Source: Epiperipatus broadwayi (taxonomy: Eukaryota; Onychophora; Udeonychophora; Euonychophora; Peripatidae). From it: a stretch of DNA of 64,000 bases. The notes under the pieces were generated by a model. It was not told where the DNA came from. It saw only the letters and a list, made by a program, of their open reading frames with translations, and did not search any database. Positions 50,991 through 62,315 of this stretch are shown in pieces; within the stretch, counting starts at the first letter, position 1, and the number at the start of each line of letters is the position of its first letter. The position numbers and the translations under genes were made by a program. The stretch spans positions 7,485,230-7,549,229 of the forward strand of contig JAQFVV010006215.1 in the NCBI GenBank assembly GCA_028023455.1. Direction: 5' to 3'.

Positions 50991-52019
50991 TGTTTTTATA
51001 TATAGAACTGCAGACTCAGAACTAAATGTTCCTACATTGCTACATCATTCTGTTACAAGTCTTGCGGAAAAATAACCATTCGTTTTTTTATTGTGAATTC
51101 TGAAAAAAAATAGGAAGTTTTATAAATAAAGTATTTTTTAATAAAAAACCAAGATAAAGTGATGGCAAATTATTAATGATGATTAAGTGAATGGGCGAAA
51201 TACTGTTAGTCTGAATATCTCTCATTTAAAAACTTGTATTATTCAAACAAAAATTTCAAAGGTGATCTTTAATCTTTTACTTTCAAAAATCAAAATTTTA
51301 TTTACATTTTAGAGTAGATACAAGAGAAATCAATGACAGCATAAAATTATGTGAATAACAAAGTCTCAATGAATACATGTAAATATGGTATGTGAACAGT
51401 GTATATAAAGAAATCAAAAGTTGCATTAGTGCTATGAAACACTACATCATATATATAATATGATTGAAATACAATGGATGTAATATCTATATATAAAGTT
51501 GATGAATTTTTATTTGGCAAAATGAAGTTTTAAAGAAAATAATGAAAGTAATACATTAAATCAATATCATAGTCTCAAGAGTTACAGAGAAAAAATATGA
51601 TAGGTAAATTAATGCAAATATACAACAAATAAAAAAAACAACAACACTAAGGCCTTAAGGTGGTGCATCATGTACATCATCTGTTAGGGATACAGAGAAA
51701 GTCAAAGCTATATATAAGACTTCCAAATTTTGTTGACTATTGACTAGCTTGGCTTAAAGGCAAATGATGACCATACCAATATTTAAAAATTTATATATAA
51801 AAGGAACAATTAGGAATCACTATTTAGGATACATAAGTAAATTAATTATAAAGCATAGAACCAGTGCAAAATATATGTAATAAATACATGAGGTACATGA
51901 AGGATCTAAATAGTTATATTTTAAATCATTAGTAGGTGAAAGATGGGATACATTATTCATTCGGTAGATGGGAGAAACTTCAAGTCTTAGGTCATGGAAC
52001 AACATGAGTCAAGTCTATA
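50991..52019. other. AT-rich intergenic DNA, nothing recognised
   Basis: No feature supported; the ORF at 51820-52005 (minus) shows no motif. Confidence 0.5.
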
Positions 52020-55000
52020 ACCTTATCTGGCTCCAGATCTGGTCAGCCAGCCAAGGCTGACAAGCTCATTTATTCTCATCTTTTTATCTTGTCAAGGGAT
52101 TTGAAAAGTTGATTAACTATTGGGTCATCGCAGTCATAATCAAATATCATACTGCATCTGGCAGCCCAAATTGAGAAGTTAATGAAAGTGGCCAGTCTTA
52201 TTGTTCTGAATTGATCCTTTTTAATTGCGGTCTTAAGAGAAATGTTAGAAGGATCATTGTCATTTACCCAGTCTAACGCAAGATTCCAGAGGTAAGTCCA
52301 TGAATGGACACCTTCTGTTTATTGCATAGGGGCAAAGAAGGTTAATGTTGTAACCCCTTTGGTAGTGGAGGAATGCCCAGTGGGGAAGGGTTCCAAGGAT
52401 GACTTTTATTAAAAAATCGACAAATTTTGGACTCAGCTTGATGAATTTTGTTTATTTGGAAAATTGACAGATTCCTATAGGGAGTATATTAACGGATTTA
52501 ATTTTCCTGAGATATAAAAGTTGGTAAACTTCCCAATATGATAATTTCCCCTGAAAAAAAGAACCCGATGACCGGAAATTTTGAGTGATCACAGTAACTT
52601 GTTTTTGCAACCAAATGCTTCTCTGTCTAGGCAGAGGCTGATCGGTAGGCTTGACTTTTTTCATGGAGAAGGGACACTCCATATCGGGATTATCCTTAAA
52701 AGTCTTGACTAGTATATTGAGTTCATTGCAGGTAAAAAATCTTCAGCGAATGAAGGCCAAGGCCATTAAAAAGTTTTGGTTTTTGTAATAGGTTGAGGCT
52801 GATGACAAGAATCCTGTCTTCTCAACAGAGCTTTCTACATAAGGTTTCAATCTTTTGTTTAAACCTGTCCATGGGGAAAAATCCAGCCAAATAGTATGTT
52901 ATTTTGGGCAATACTACATCATTTAGTAGGGCAGCCTTCCCCAACAAGGACAGGTAGATCTTAGATAGTGATGTTATGATTGATTTGATCTTAGATAATA
53001 AAGGAGCTTTGAGTTCCCTCCTCATAGTAGATGGGGGAGGCTGGGGGGGGGCTGAGAAATTTCTGAGGGGGCTTCAAATTCATCTGGGATTTGCTTGCCT
53101 GATATACTAGACCACTATGGCTGATTTCCTTCTGTTTACTCTTAAGACCAAATTTGTGAGCAAAATGATCCAGGAGTTCCTCAAGCCTGGTGAATTCATC
53201 CTGAGATAAGAGGAATACCACCATTTCACCCATAAAGGAATTTGACGAAAGCTCTTTCTTAGCATAGGGATGGCCATCCCAGGAAAGACAGCTCAATGCT
53301 TAGCAGTAATGGGTTCACATAGACTGTGAAGAGGAGTGCACTTAGTGGTGAGCTCTGTGAATGGAAACACAGGACTGGAATCCTGGAGTCACTCAGCCAT
53401 CCAGAGAAACACCTCCTGATTATGAAGAAGATTCTCTATCATCTGGAGATATGCCAAAGGCATTTGGAGTTTCTCCAACATGTTACTGATCTTGATGCAA
53501 CCAAAGGCCCCAGCAAAGTCAATTTGAACCGCAATTGGCGGGGACATTCTTCTGCAAAAATGATCAATAAAAAGGCAAAAATGGCCAGTGGCATCAGCAG
53601 TTGAGCTCCCCTTCTTGGCAAATTGGTAGGAGGATAATTGTCCTAAGATGATGTCTTGGATATCCTCTTTAATTAGGCCCTCAATGGTCTTCACTAGAAA
53701 GGACAACATTGAAATTGGCCGGAGATTGCCCAACTGATGTGGGGCTTCCCATTTTTTAATAAAGGGAACCATGCCAATTGGGCACATACCACTGATTTCT
53801 CAGCTGCCATCAGCCAAAAGGTCAACCATTCCTTCGATAATAGGGATGGTAAAGGCATGAAGGTGTACAAGCACAAACTTGGGAATGCCATGCTGGCCAA
53901 GGTGAGTCCTATCAGGAATGAACTTAATTTCAACAGTATCCTGGCTTCAGTGATCTTGTGCAGAGCATACTCTCAGAGGCTGAAATTTACTGGAGTAGAA
54001 TTCACGAATTCTGACCAACATGGAAGATGCAGAGTATCCATTGCCCTGCACCTCAATCAACCTAGGGGCCTTAGACCTTTTTCTGGAACTCAGGGCCCAT
54101 ATCAGATAGCCTCTGGTCCAGCAATGTTGGTGATAAAGGTATTGGTGGGCCCTCTTAATCGAGAGATACTTGGCAATGGCTCTCTGTGTGTGCCTATATT
54201 TTGTCTTTAAAGCCAAAATAAGAGAAATATTCTGGGCTTCATAAGGAAGTAAGCTGAGCTCTTTGATGATGGAGTCCAATTCATGGAGCATATAAAGTGG
54301 ACTTTTAGATTTATTTGTATATTTATTGATTAGGTATTTAAGAGTATCGACAAATGCCTTCAAGCAGCCTGTGCAGGAAGGAAAGTCAGCTTTAAATGAT
54401 TGAAGGCAATATAAGCTTGCAATATCAGCTGGATAGTAATATTGTCCTTAGTGAGCATACAAGTCATTCATGGCAGTATATTAACAACCTGTGAGACAGA
54501 TCTCATGTTGACTCTAATTTCTAAAGTGAAGTGGTCGGAGACCACTGCAGGCCGTAGATGGTTTCAGTAATCGATGAAATGGAGAGAAGAGGATGAGGTC
54601 TATGAGTGATCTGGATTTTTTAGTGTAAAATGAAACCCAGTCTGAGGGGAGAATCTCCTTCCACTTTCAATTTGCTGGTTTAGAAATTGCATAAAATTTG
54701 TTTTGACATTGTTCATAGGTAAGATTAAAATCTCCAATGATTAAAGTGGGGAAAGAATTTCTATGTTTGATCTCCTGGATAAATATAAATTTACCAGTTT
54801 GAAACAAAAACTATTGATTTGAATGGTAGCTATTAAACAGAATTGAGATGCAGAATTTTAAAAAAAGGAAATAGGGGAATTTTTATTGATAATTATTGCA
54901 ACTCCTTGTGAAGCAGAGGAGGAATAGGAATAATGGAAGTAGCCTAGGCAAAGAATGAGATCAAGGATGTTGGAATCAGACCCAAGGTGGAGCTTAGTCT

Positions 55001-55240
55001 CAGATAAACAAAGAATATCAGGGGCTTGGTGATGAAACCAGTGTGATGTGGCATAAGCCCTGTCATGAGAGTTCAGACCTCTGACATTAACTGAAATAGT
55101 ACTAAACATTGTAGATGGTATTATCAGTCTTATGATTCAGAGGCATAGTCCTCTAAGGAATGGAATCAGAAGGCTCAGGATCGATCATTGGATGAAAATC
55201 AGCATCAAGTTCAGGAATAGGTTCAGGGTTAATCTTGGCG
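52020..55240 (-). mobile_element. L1/Tx1-like non-LTR retrotransposon, decayed
   Basis: This minus-strand element is visibly less AT-rich than its surroundings. In element order: a short acidic ORF end (MLAKINPEPIPELD..., 55228-55156, perhaps the end of an ORF1), an APE endonuclease (NVRGLNS, LCLSETKL, IIGDFNLT near 54730, SDHF near 54535), a linker (54363-53947), the reverse transcriptase (NLRPISML, SSYQFAKKGSSTADA, QIDFAGAF), a damaged active site (MGEMVVFL where YADDMVVFL is expected, near 53215) and the L1-type thumb region IYLSLLGKAALLNDVVLPKITYY. Multiple frameshifts and stops. Neither target duplication nor poly-A tail is evident. Confidence 0.82.
52452..55109 (-). pseudogene. L1/Tx1-like ORF2 (endonuclease plus reverse transcriptase), broken
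   Basis: The open pieces, in order, are 55109-54858, 54363-53947, 53787-53389, 53296-52991, 53025-52822 and 52682-52452. Together they are colinear with an L1-type ORF2 from the endonuclease start to the C-terminal region, though several pieces lie in different frames. The endonuclease keeps recognisable GDFN and SDH motifs, but the reverse transcriptase active-site YADD is damaged. The order and the LLGKAALLNDVVLPK segment separate it from the RTE-like family in this window. Confidence 0.8.
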
Positions 55241-56036
55241 AGCATATGTATAAAGAAAAAAGAAAAACTATTTAGTAAATATCTTATAAATTATTGTTGT
55301 AATTGGAGTAAATGTTGTTGTTGTTGTTTTTATCTCAACAGAGTTTGAGTTTATAAGGAAGAGGTAAAAAAATTGATCTATTCTTGGAAATCTGAAAATT
55401 TCTTAAATCCAAAAAAGCCCTTGAAAATAAGGATTTTGGATTAATGGTATTTTTATTAGTATGTTTAATCTGCCAAATCTCATATAAAAAAATACTAGTA
55501 ATTTTCTGGTTCGAGTTACAGTATATTAAGTAAAAATTAAAATATAGCCTGCTTTTAATATTTTATAATTTGCGAAACAAAATTAACTTCTTGTACTTCT
55601 AATATTTATCTTACTTCAATTATGAATATTCTGTAATATATTGGGTTATAATTGCATAATTAAAAAATAAAAAGTTTTTTTAATTTATGCATCTTTTCCC
55701 CTCCACATCACTAACATTAATTAAGTTTATTAAGTTCTATAAACAAAGCAAAGCAAAACTCCATATTATGTGCTAGTATTGGAGATGTGATCATGTGATG
55801 CTTACTGGTTTATTAAGTTCTTTGTTTGAAGACATATTTAGATAATCAAAGTACTATGACTAGGTAATAATATATAATTATCATTAGTGGTGTACTTCAT
55901 CCTCTTTTTAATAGAAATTATCCTAGTATTTGAAATTTAGAATTATATTATAAACTTGAATAACTCCTTTACATTATTAAGATATACTAAATATATTTAA
56001 TATTTTAAATACAAATATATTTGGAGTCTAGATGTG
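55241..56036. other. AT-rich intergenic DNA, nothing recognised
   Basis: No feature supported. Confidence 0.5.
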
Positions 56037-56461
56037 ATATAGAGGATTTGAACATAGACTTTCAAGTTCCCGCAGCCATACACATGATCACACACATGTG
56101 AAAAAGATAAATGATCTCAAATATACATATTTCTTATTGAACCAACCCTCATAAGTTGATCCAAATCGTCACCTCCCACATACATATATAATCAGTACTC
56201 ACTTTATATTAAGGTAGCAAATCTTCACACTTTAATGAGCAATCTTCAATCTACTCTACTCTCTATTTCTTAAACCACCCATACTATTGAAAATCTGATG
56301 ATGGAACATTTAAATCACTTATTAATGTCAATATTATTATCATGCCCATACAGATTTTCAGTAGTATGGATGACTGAAAAGTTGGAAGGTGGAATAGATT
56401 GAAGCCTGCCCATTAAAGTGTGAATATTTTCTATCTTAATATAAAATAAACTGAGCACTGA
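56037..56461. repeat. Family A hammerhead repeat, inverted copy with truncated right arm
   Basis: The left copy runs from GAGGATTTGAACATAGAC through the hammerhead zone (56117-56159, minus; core changed to CUUAUGA, so dead) to the GTACTCACTTTATATTAAGG block. Inverted arms of about 105 bp follow: 56193-56297 and 56351-56459, with a 53-nt loop. The right arm stops at GAGCACTG before a TA microsatellite and lacks the hammerhead. I could not identify a convincing flanking duplication. Confidence 0.75.
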
Positions 56462-57191
56462 TTATATATATATATTGTACCCTGTTGATTAGGTCCAAAT
56501 AGATTCACTGAGTCAATTTTAAAAAATTTTAAATGGATATATTTTGATTAGTATGACTACTGTGTAATATTGGTAATGTTTTAAAATGTTTTGTTAAAGT
56601 AAAAAGAGAGTACTATATTAATATGTTAAAATAATCAAGTAAAGCTAAATAGTATAATTTTGTATGGTTGGGAAAACTGGCCATAGTAAAATATTATATT
56701 AAAAGTCTTCTTAAACAAATGCTAGAAGTTAATTTTAAAAATAATAATGTAAGATTAAATAAATTAGTGTATTTTAAAATAAAAAATTATACTTAATATT
56801 TGTGTTATAAATTATTTATTTAAAATATAATATTTTGTGGTGGATAAATGTGTTTATTTAATAGTATCAAAATTATTATTCTAAATTCTATTATTTTATT
56901 ATTATTTATTAAATAATCAATATATTTATTTTTATTGAGAAAATTAGTTATAATTCTAACCAAAATAAATTTCTATATTGGTATTAAAATTCAAATTTTG
57001 TAATTTTTATTAGAGGTAATAATTATTATTTAAAGTTTGTTCTAAAATTTGAATGTCAAAAAAAGTCTATTAAATAAACACAGCTTTGCCTTCATTGGCC
57101 TAGGATTCAAAGCTGGAATTAAATTTATCAGACACTTTTTATTCCAGTCAAGCTAATTGCCTTAATTAAAAAAAATATAAGGTTTTAAGAT
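56462..57191. other. AT-rich intergenic DNA, nothing recognised
   Basis: It starts with a TA tract then TGTACC. No ORF or repeat supported. Confidence 0.5.
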
Positions 57192-57343
57192 CTGACAATA
57201 AGTCAAGATGTGATATGTTGGACTATTTCCATCATTTATGAGTGAATGTTGAATGTATAGAAAATTTTAAACTTTATTTAAACTTTTCAAATACAAACAA
57301 CTTGTTAGTAATAACATACAAATAGACAATACAGGTTAGTAAT

Positions 57344-57390
57344 TACTTAATGTTTCGAGTAGTATTATTCTCCACTCTTCTTCAGGTGTT
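57344..57390 (-). ncRNA. Hammerhead-ribozyme-like motif, left arm of 57.2 kb element
   Basis: Minus strand: ACAC, CUGAAGA (57379-57385), stem II GAGUGG/CUACUC around loop AGAAUAAUA, GAAA (57353-57356), CAUU. Core bases are intact. The right arm has GUGU for helix I where this arm has diverged to AAGU, so helix I is weakened. GAAACAUU here versus GAAAUGUU in the other arm point to an ancestral GAAACGUU that lost its CpG on opposite strands. Confidence 0.7.
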
Positions 57391-57606
57391 GCTGGCCTAT
57401 ATGCACAGTGACAATATTCGCTTAGAAATTGAACTCGCACCTTTAGATTCTTGTATATCTAATTTAAGGCAAACACTCTACCAACTGACCTATTCTGTCA
57501 AAGGCAACATATAGTAGAAAATTGATATATTTATATATGAGGATTGGTTCAAATCCTCCTGAGTCCTTCAATTTTTTTTTTCTACTATATGTTGCCTTTG
57601 ACAGAA

Positions 57607-57673
57607 TAGCTCAGTTGGTAGAGCATTTGCCTTAAATTAGATATACAAGAATCTAAAGGTGTGTGTTCAACCT
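57607..57673 (+). promoter_or_regulatory. tRNA-like internal pol III promoter (A and B boxes), right arm
   Basis: TAGCTCAGTTGG (57607-57618) is an excellent A box and GTGTTCAACCT (57663-57673) a fair B box, about 45 nt apart as in tRNAs. The left arm has the mirror pair at 57481-57492 and 57427-57437 on the minus strand. It does not fold as a working tRNA along its full length, so I read it as a SINE-type head. Confidence 0.65.
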
Positions 57674-57709
57674 CTAAGCGAATATTGTCACTGTGCATAT
57701 AGGCCAGCA

Positions 57710-57754
57710 ACACCTGAAGAAGAGTGGAGAATAATACTACTCGAAATGTTGTGT
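57710..57754 (+). ncRNA. Hammerhead-ribozyme-like motif, right arm of 57.2 kb element
   Basis: ACAC (57710-57713) pairs with GUGU (57751-57754) as helix I. CUGAAGA is at 57714-57720, stem II GAGUGG/CUACUC lies within 57721-57742, GAAA at 57743-57746, then UGUU. The inferred ancestral form has self-complementary ACGU as helix III and U as H17; here the C is U, which breaks that helix. Confidence 0.7.
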
Positions 57755-57938
57755 AATTACTAACCTGTATTGTCTATTTGTGTGTTATTACTAACAAATT
57801 GTTTGTATTTGAAAAGTTTAAATAAAGTTTAAAATATACATTCAACATTCACTCATAAATGACGGAAATAGTCCAACATATCACATCTTATAATATACCA
57901 TCATTACAAAACTTCGGACAAATACTGACAATAAGTCA

Positions 57939-58199
57939 GTTTCTATATATTTTAGAGATGTCAGTTTTATGCTAACTATAAGCCTCTTCTGTTCTTTGGC
58001 TACTTTTTGGCATCAATCTTCTTAGCAAAAAGATTAGAAGAGATTTATATAGTTGTGATAAAATTGAAGTCTCCAAAATATATAAAAAGTGATTTAATGT
58101 GATATCTATATAAGTAGGAGAACAAGTTAATTTGGACTCTAGTTTTTAATATTATTTTTAATTTCAGACAATTAGTTTGATTAGGATAATATAATAAAG
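57939..58199. other. AT-rich intergenic DNA, nothing recognised
   Basis: No feature supported. Confidence 0.4.
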
Positions 58200-58239
58200 G
58201 TGATTGCTGGATTCATAAATGCATTAATTAGTTTTGAAT

Positions 58240-58290
58240 CCTATTTTTTACTGATGAAGGCAAAAGTCAGAAACTAGTCTGGAGATTATT
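58240..58290 (+). ncRNA. Hammerhead-ribozyme-like motif, family B (core intact)
   Basis: CUGAUGA (58251-58257), stem II GGC/GUC with loop AAAA, GAAA (58270-58273), self-complementary ACUAGU as helix III, C at 58279 as H17, then UGGAGA, which can pair with the preceding UUUUUA mostly through G-U and A-U pairs. It lies in a single, decayed family B copy (about 58200-58300) rather than an inverted pair. Of the family B motifs in this window it has the best core. Confidence 0.58.
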
Positions 58291-58300
58291 TAAATATATA

Positions 58301-59316
58301 ACAGATGGTTTTAAATTCATATGAAGAGAACTATTCTTCAGAGGATTGACACATACACACACACCTATCCTTATATGTGCGTACATTAGGTAAACCTTAA
58401 TATTCTAGTCTGCTCATGTGTAAAGAAAAAATTTATACTTCTTATTTTTCTCGGACATGGCCCTCATTTGATAATTTTATTAATTTCTATTTGTTTTTAT
58501 CATTTGGAGATGTCTAATCTCGGATTATAGATAGTTGTTAGTAAACCTATGTGCTATCTTCCATCATAAATTTTGGGATAAATTATTCTTTAAACATAAA
58601 AATGTATAAGCTTGAATTTATTAAAATTATGTAATGCAAATTGTAATTATTAAAGTTATGGAATTTTAAATAAACAAAATTTGACTAAGAATAATAAGAA
58701 ACATAACTACATGATAAAAGTTATATTTCACTCTATTTTTCTACTATTATGTGCATTAGCTTAATGGCTGATTATTACTATTTACAGTTTAAAAAATGTG
58801 CTATATAAACTAAATGCTTATTCAATTATGCGTGTAAGCTGTAGTAATCACTGGATACCAGATTGTAGTGTTATATTCACATCTTCAGTCTAATTTTTGA
58901 TTATTGTACCATCCTCAGTGAAAAGATTGGAAAGTGCATGAGACTGTTGCCTTTAAAATATATAATGCTGTTTTAGTTTTAGATCTATATAATTATACAA
59001 GTAAATTAGTTTGGATTCAGAACATTCGGGTGTTTAGTTATGATTTGTAAGTGCAATTTTATTTCTGACTGAAAATGATGATCGGTAGCTTAAAGTTAGT
59101 GTAGAAGATATAGCACTATCATCTAGAATCCATTTATTAATCAAATTTACAACAGATGTTTTCCAAAGTAAAATAGATAGATACTTTTCTTGTTTTGATT
59201 TCATTCCAATTTGGGTTCAATTCTGTTCATATTTAGTTTTAGAATCATTTTAGTGAATATCTTTTTTTTTTAGATACAAAAGCCTTAGTTTTCAGGCTTT
59301 ACAAATTTATTAGAGA
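58301..59316. other. AT-rich intergenic DNA; faint family B similarity at 58835-58935
   Basis: GTAGTAATCACTGGATACCAGATTGTAGTGTTAT resembles the family B body (AGTAATCAATGGATGCCAGA). Nothing else is supported. Confidence 0.35.
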
Positions 59317-59383
59317 GATATAGAGTGGTGAGTGATGTGTTGTGTGAAAGTCTGTTCACATATACCCTATATATTAGAGATAC
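59317..59383. repeat. Family A terminal fragment
   Basis: AGAGTGGTGAGTGATGTGTTGTGTGAAAGTCTG...TCACATATACCCTATATATTA matches the outer end of the family A right arm at 62370-62423. Only this end is present. Confidence 0.7.
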
Positions 59384-59443
59384 TACTGTAACTGTTTTTG
59401 GTCTGTCATAAGCAAATTAAAATCAGATGTCTTCTGATTAATA

Positions 59444-61697
59444 ATATAACCCAGGGGTGGGAAAATAGTGGCCTGGTAAGAGTTTTTTGTGACCTGCCAA
59501 GACAGTCAGAAAAATCTGCCTTGAACAGAGATATCCTTCCCATGCACGACCAAAGATTTGTCTTGTATTTTCTATTAGGATGGCCACATCAGTATGCATG
59601 TGCAGTGTAGATACGATGCACAGTGCTTTTCTGGATGATCTGGTTAATTTAAATTTTGTCTTTGCAACAGTAAATATATAAATTTCCAACTTTAGTGAAA
59701 CCGTGAACCCTCTGAAAAAACATAAAATTGATGATGAATGTCATGTGTTTAATGAAGAATGGACAAACAAATATTTCTTTGGTAATACAGGGAATAAAGC
59801 AGTGTGGTTATTGTGTCATGAAACTATAGCTGTATTTAAGGAGTACAATCTGAAATGACACCACAAAACAAAACATAGTGAATTTGGCTGCAAGCTTTAC
59901 AAGGAAGAACACAAAATAAAAGCTGCAGAATGTGTGAAAAGGCTGAAGAAGTAACAAACATTATTTATAAAGCAATTAACACTTCAACTTAGTGCTACAG
60001 AAGCAAGTTTCATGGTAGCCTACAACCTTGCTAAGCATAACAAGTTTTTTTATGGTGCGTTTATTAAGCAGTGTATGGTAGAGTGTGCAAGCATATTGTG
60101 TCCTGTTTAGAAGCAAATTTGAGAGCATTTCATTGTCAAGAAGGACCATAGTGTGGCATATTGACTCTATTAATGTCAAACTCACAGAACAGCTGAAGAC
60201 TGCAAACAAAGATTTTGTTTGGTTTTCTTTGGCACTGGATGAGAACACAGATAATGAAGAGACTGCACAATTACTCATCTTTATCCATGGAATTAATGAA
60301 AATTTCATCATCATAGAGGAAGAATCAATGAAAGATAGAACCACTGGCCAGGAATTGCTTGAGTGTGCTGTGAATTGTGTGGAGAAAAATGGCTTATCCT
60401 GGAACAAAATGGCAAGCATTACAACAGATGGGGCCAAAGCTTTCAGTGGAACAAATGTAGGTATGATCAACCTTTTAAAAAACAAGTTTCAAGCACAAGA
60501 CTCAGACAGTGATATCTTGTCTTTTCATTGCATTTTGCATCAGGAGAACCTTTGTAAAGCTGCACTGGACTTAAAGTATGTGATAGATTCTATTGTTAGT
60601 CTGTTGAACACAATCAGAGTAAGGGTACTCCACCATTGACAGTTCAAATCTTTTCTTGAGGATCTTGAAGACATAATTCACCACAACAGTGTAAGGTGGT
60701 TGAGCCTGGGCAAAATGATAAAAAGAGTCTGGGCATTGCAGTTCTTATATTTCTGGTCACAAATGAGATCTCATGATTTCATTACAAAAATAGTATGTAA
60801 GGAGTGGAGATATGAAATGATGTTTGCAGCTGATGTATTTGAGAAATTGAATGAACTGAATGTGACATTGCAGTGAAAGGGGTTGTTTGTATATGAAATG
60901 TGGAAGCATGTACAATCTTTCAAAGCAAAACTAGGTCTATTTGCAAGGCAAGCAGGAGAAGCAAACATCATTCCGCTTTATCAGGAAAACAGAAAATGCC
61001 CGAAATTGTTTTTGCTAAGATCTGGGGATCATCTGCAGAGTTTGGATGATGAGGTCACATGAAGATTTCAGGACCTTAAGGAAATTGAGCCTAAATTCAA
61101 TTTGCTCTCCTATCCCATCACTGCTGATATTAACACAGCACCTGAGGAGCTGCAGCTTGAACTTATTGACATGCAGTCAGATCATGCTGAGAAAGAAATG
61201 TTTAATGCTGTGACATTAGTTGGCTTTTACACATCTTTGTCTGCTGAAAAATTTCCATGAATGAAGAAATTTGCTGGGAAAATGTTTTCTATATTTGGAT
61301 CTACATGTATTTATGAGCAAAGTTTTTCTTGCTTGAAGATCAACAAGAGTATCTTTGAGAGACATTATCTTGCAGGCTGTGACGAAAATCTCAACAAGCA
61401 ATCTCACTTCTGATTTCAAAAAAACTGTAAAAAAGTAACTTATAGGGTACATTTGTCTCATTAAACTGATTCTAAAATTAAATGTGCTTGCAGCTAGCTG
61501 TAGGTGATATGAAATTAGCACAATAAATAAATAAAATGCCACTACTTTATTTAATTTGTATTTGATTTTTATAGTACAATTTATGCCTTTTCTGAAATGC
61601 AAAGTTAACTAATGAATGCAATCATTTTAAAAGCTGCGGCCCTCCGCTTCCACAAAGTAGCCCCGAGCCAAAATAATTGCTCACCCCTGATATAACC
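59444..61697 (+). mobile_element. GTF2IRD2-type hAT DNA transposon with perfect 8-bp target duplication
   Basis: ATATAACC at 59444-59451 and 61690-61697 flanks an element of 2238 bp (59452-61689). Terminal inverted repeats are CAGGGGTGGGAAAATAGTGG at the left and the reverse complement of CAATAATTGCTCACCCCTG-type sequence at the right. Both CAGGGGTG ends and the 8-bp duplication are typical of hAT/Charlie elements. It encodes a broken transposase. Inside the ends, a subterminal stretch contains GCGGCCCTCCGC. The short derivative at 33944 shares both ends. Confidence 0.95.
59703..61413 (+). pseudogene. hAT transposase, GTF2IRD2/ZBED-like, broken
   Basis: The family cuts and pastes DNA with an RNase H-like catalytic core. 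Order: BED-type finger (NEEWTNKYFFGNTGNKAVWLLCHE, first Cys of CxxC replaced by W; then HHKTKH), N-terminal helices, catalytic D in LALDENTD, TTDGAKAF, FHCILHQE, RWLSLGK, and the C-terminal SIFGSTCIYEQSFSCLK with the catalytic E region. The start codon is GTG at 59703 where the short copy has ATG. A frameshift lies near 60103. In-frame TGA stops occur at the HHKTKH start (about 59855) and at 60640, 60874, 61060 and 61258; at several, relatives have Arg, suggesting CGA-to-TGA decay. Confidence 0.93.
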
Positions 61698-61999
61698 TGA
61701 TTTGTAGTTTTTTTTTAAATATACATTTTAAAGTTAAAGCACAGTTACAATTTGAGATTTGTCTACTTATAGGGGGAAATCTTTTTAAATAGTTACATAT
61801 ATAGGAATAACTTTTTTTTTTGTGATAAGTTATTATATTTAATATTTAATAACTGAAACACAGGCTTATTATATACTTGTGTCTGTATATGTAATATATA
61901 GGGTATATGAGCTCATACTTTCACACGGCCCACAACTCTCCACTCTATCTAATAACACTGATACACTTAAACACATGTATGTTGAAACGACAAATAATC

Positions 62000-62043
62000 A
62001 CCAATATACGTATTTCATGCTAAACCAGCAATCATCAGTTGGT
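62000..62043 (-). ncRNA. Hammerhead-ribozyme-like motif, family A left arm (core intact)
   Basis: Minus strand: ACCAA, CUGAUGA, stem II UGCU/AGCA with loop GGUUU, GAAA, self-complementary AUACGUAU, A as H17, UUGGU, which pairs with ACCAA over 5 bp. Every conserved core position is met. It is the best hammerhead in the window. Confidence 0.78.
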
Positions 62044-62271
62044 CCAGATTATCATCTCCACACATATATACTACAAGTGCTCAGATATATATTAAGATAG
62101 ACAATCTTCATACTTTAATGGAGCATTCCATCATCAGATTTTCAATTGGATGGACGGTTGAAGAGTTGGAGTGTGGAGTAGATTGAAGCCTGTCCATTAA
62201 AGTATGAAGATTGTCTATCTTAATATATATCTGAGCACTTGTAGTATATATGTGTGGAGATGATAATCTGG

Positions 62272-62315
62272 ACCAACTGATGATTGCTGGTTTAGCATGA
62301 AATACGTTTATTGGT
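62272..62315 (+). ncRNA. Hammerhead-ribozyme-like motif, family A right arm
   Basis: ACCAA (62272-62276), CUGAUGA, UGCU/AGCA, GAAA, AUACGUUU (one substitution disturbs the self-complementary helix III), A, UUGGU. Core and helices I and II are intact. Confidence 0.7.

Larger units (their letters stand above)
57192..57938. mobile_element. tRNA-headed hammerhead inverted-repeat element with 14-bp direct repeats
   Basis: CTGACAATAAGTCA occurs at 57192-57205 and 57925-57938. The left arm (57206 to about 57525) and right arm (about 57568-57889) are inverted copies meeting head to head at a short loop (about 57526-57567). A one-sided tail of about 35 nt (57890-57924) follows the right arm. Reading outwards from the loop, each arm has a tRNA-like head with A and B boxes, then a hammerhead, then a tail ending in a TTTAAATAAAGTTTAAA-type sequence. 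The loop has another B-box-like GGTTCAAATCC (57546-57556) and a T-run. Pol III promoter plus hammerhead recalls the Sm-alpha SINE of schistosomes. Confidence 0.85.

Noticed and set aside
53326-54210. Plus-strand ORFs at 53326-53604 and 53737-54210 as genes
   Set aside because: They are antisense to the L1/Tx1-like element, whose minus-strand pieces have the known domain order.
57607-57690. A functional tRNA gene in the right arm of the 57.2 kb element
   Set aside because: The A and B boxes are good but the acceptor and anticodon stems do not form, and the same sequence is mirrored in the left arm; a SINE-type head explains it better.
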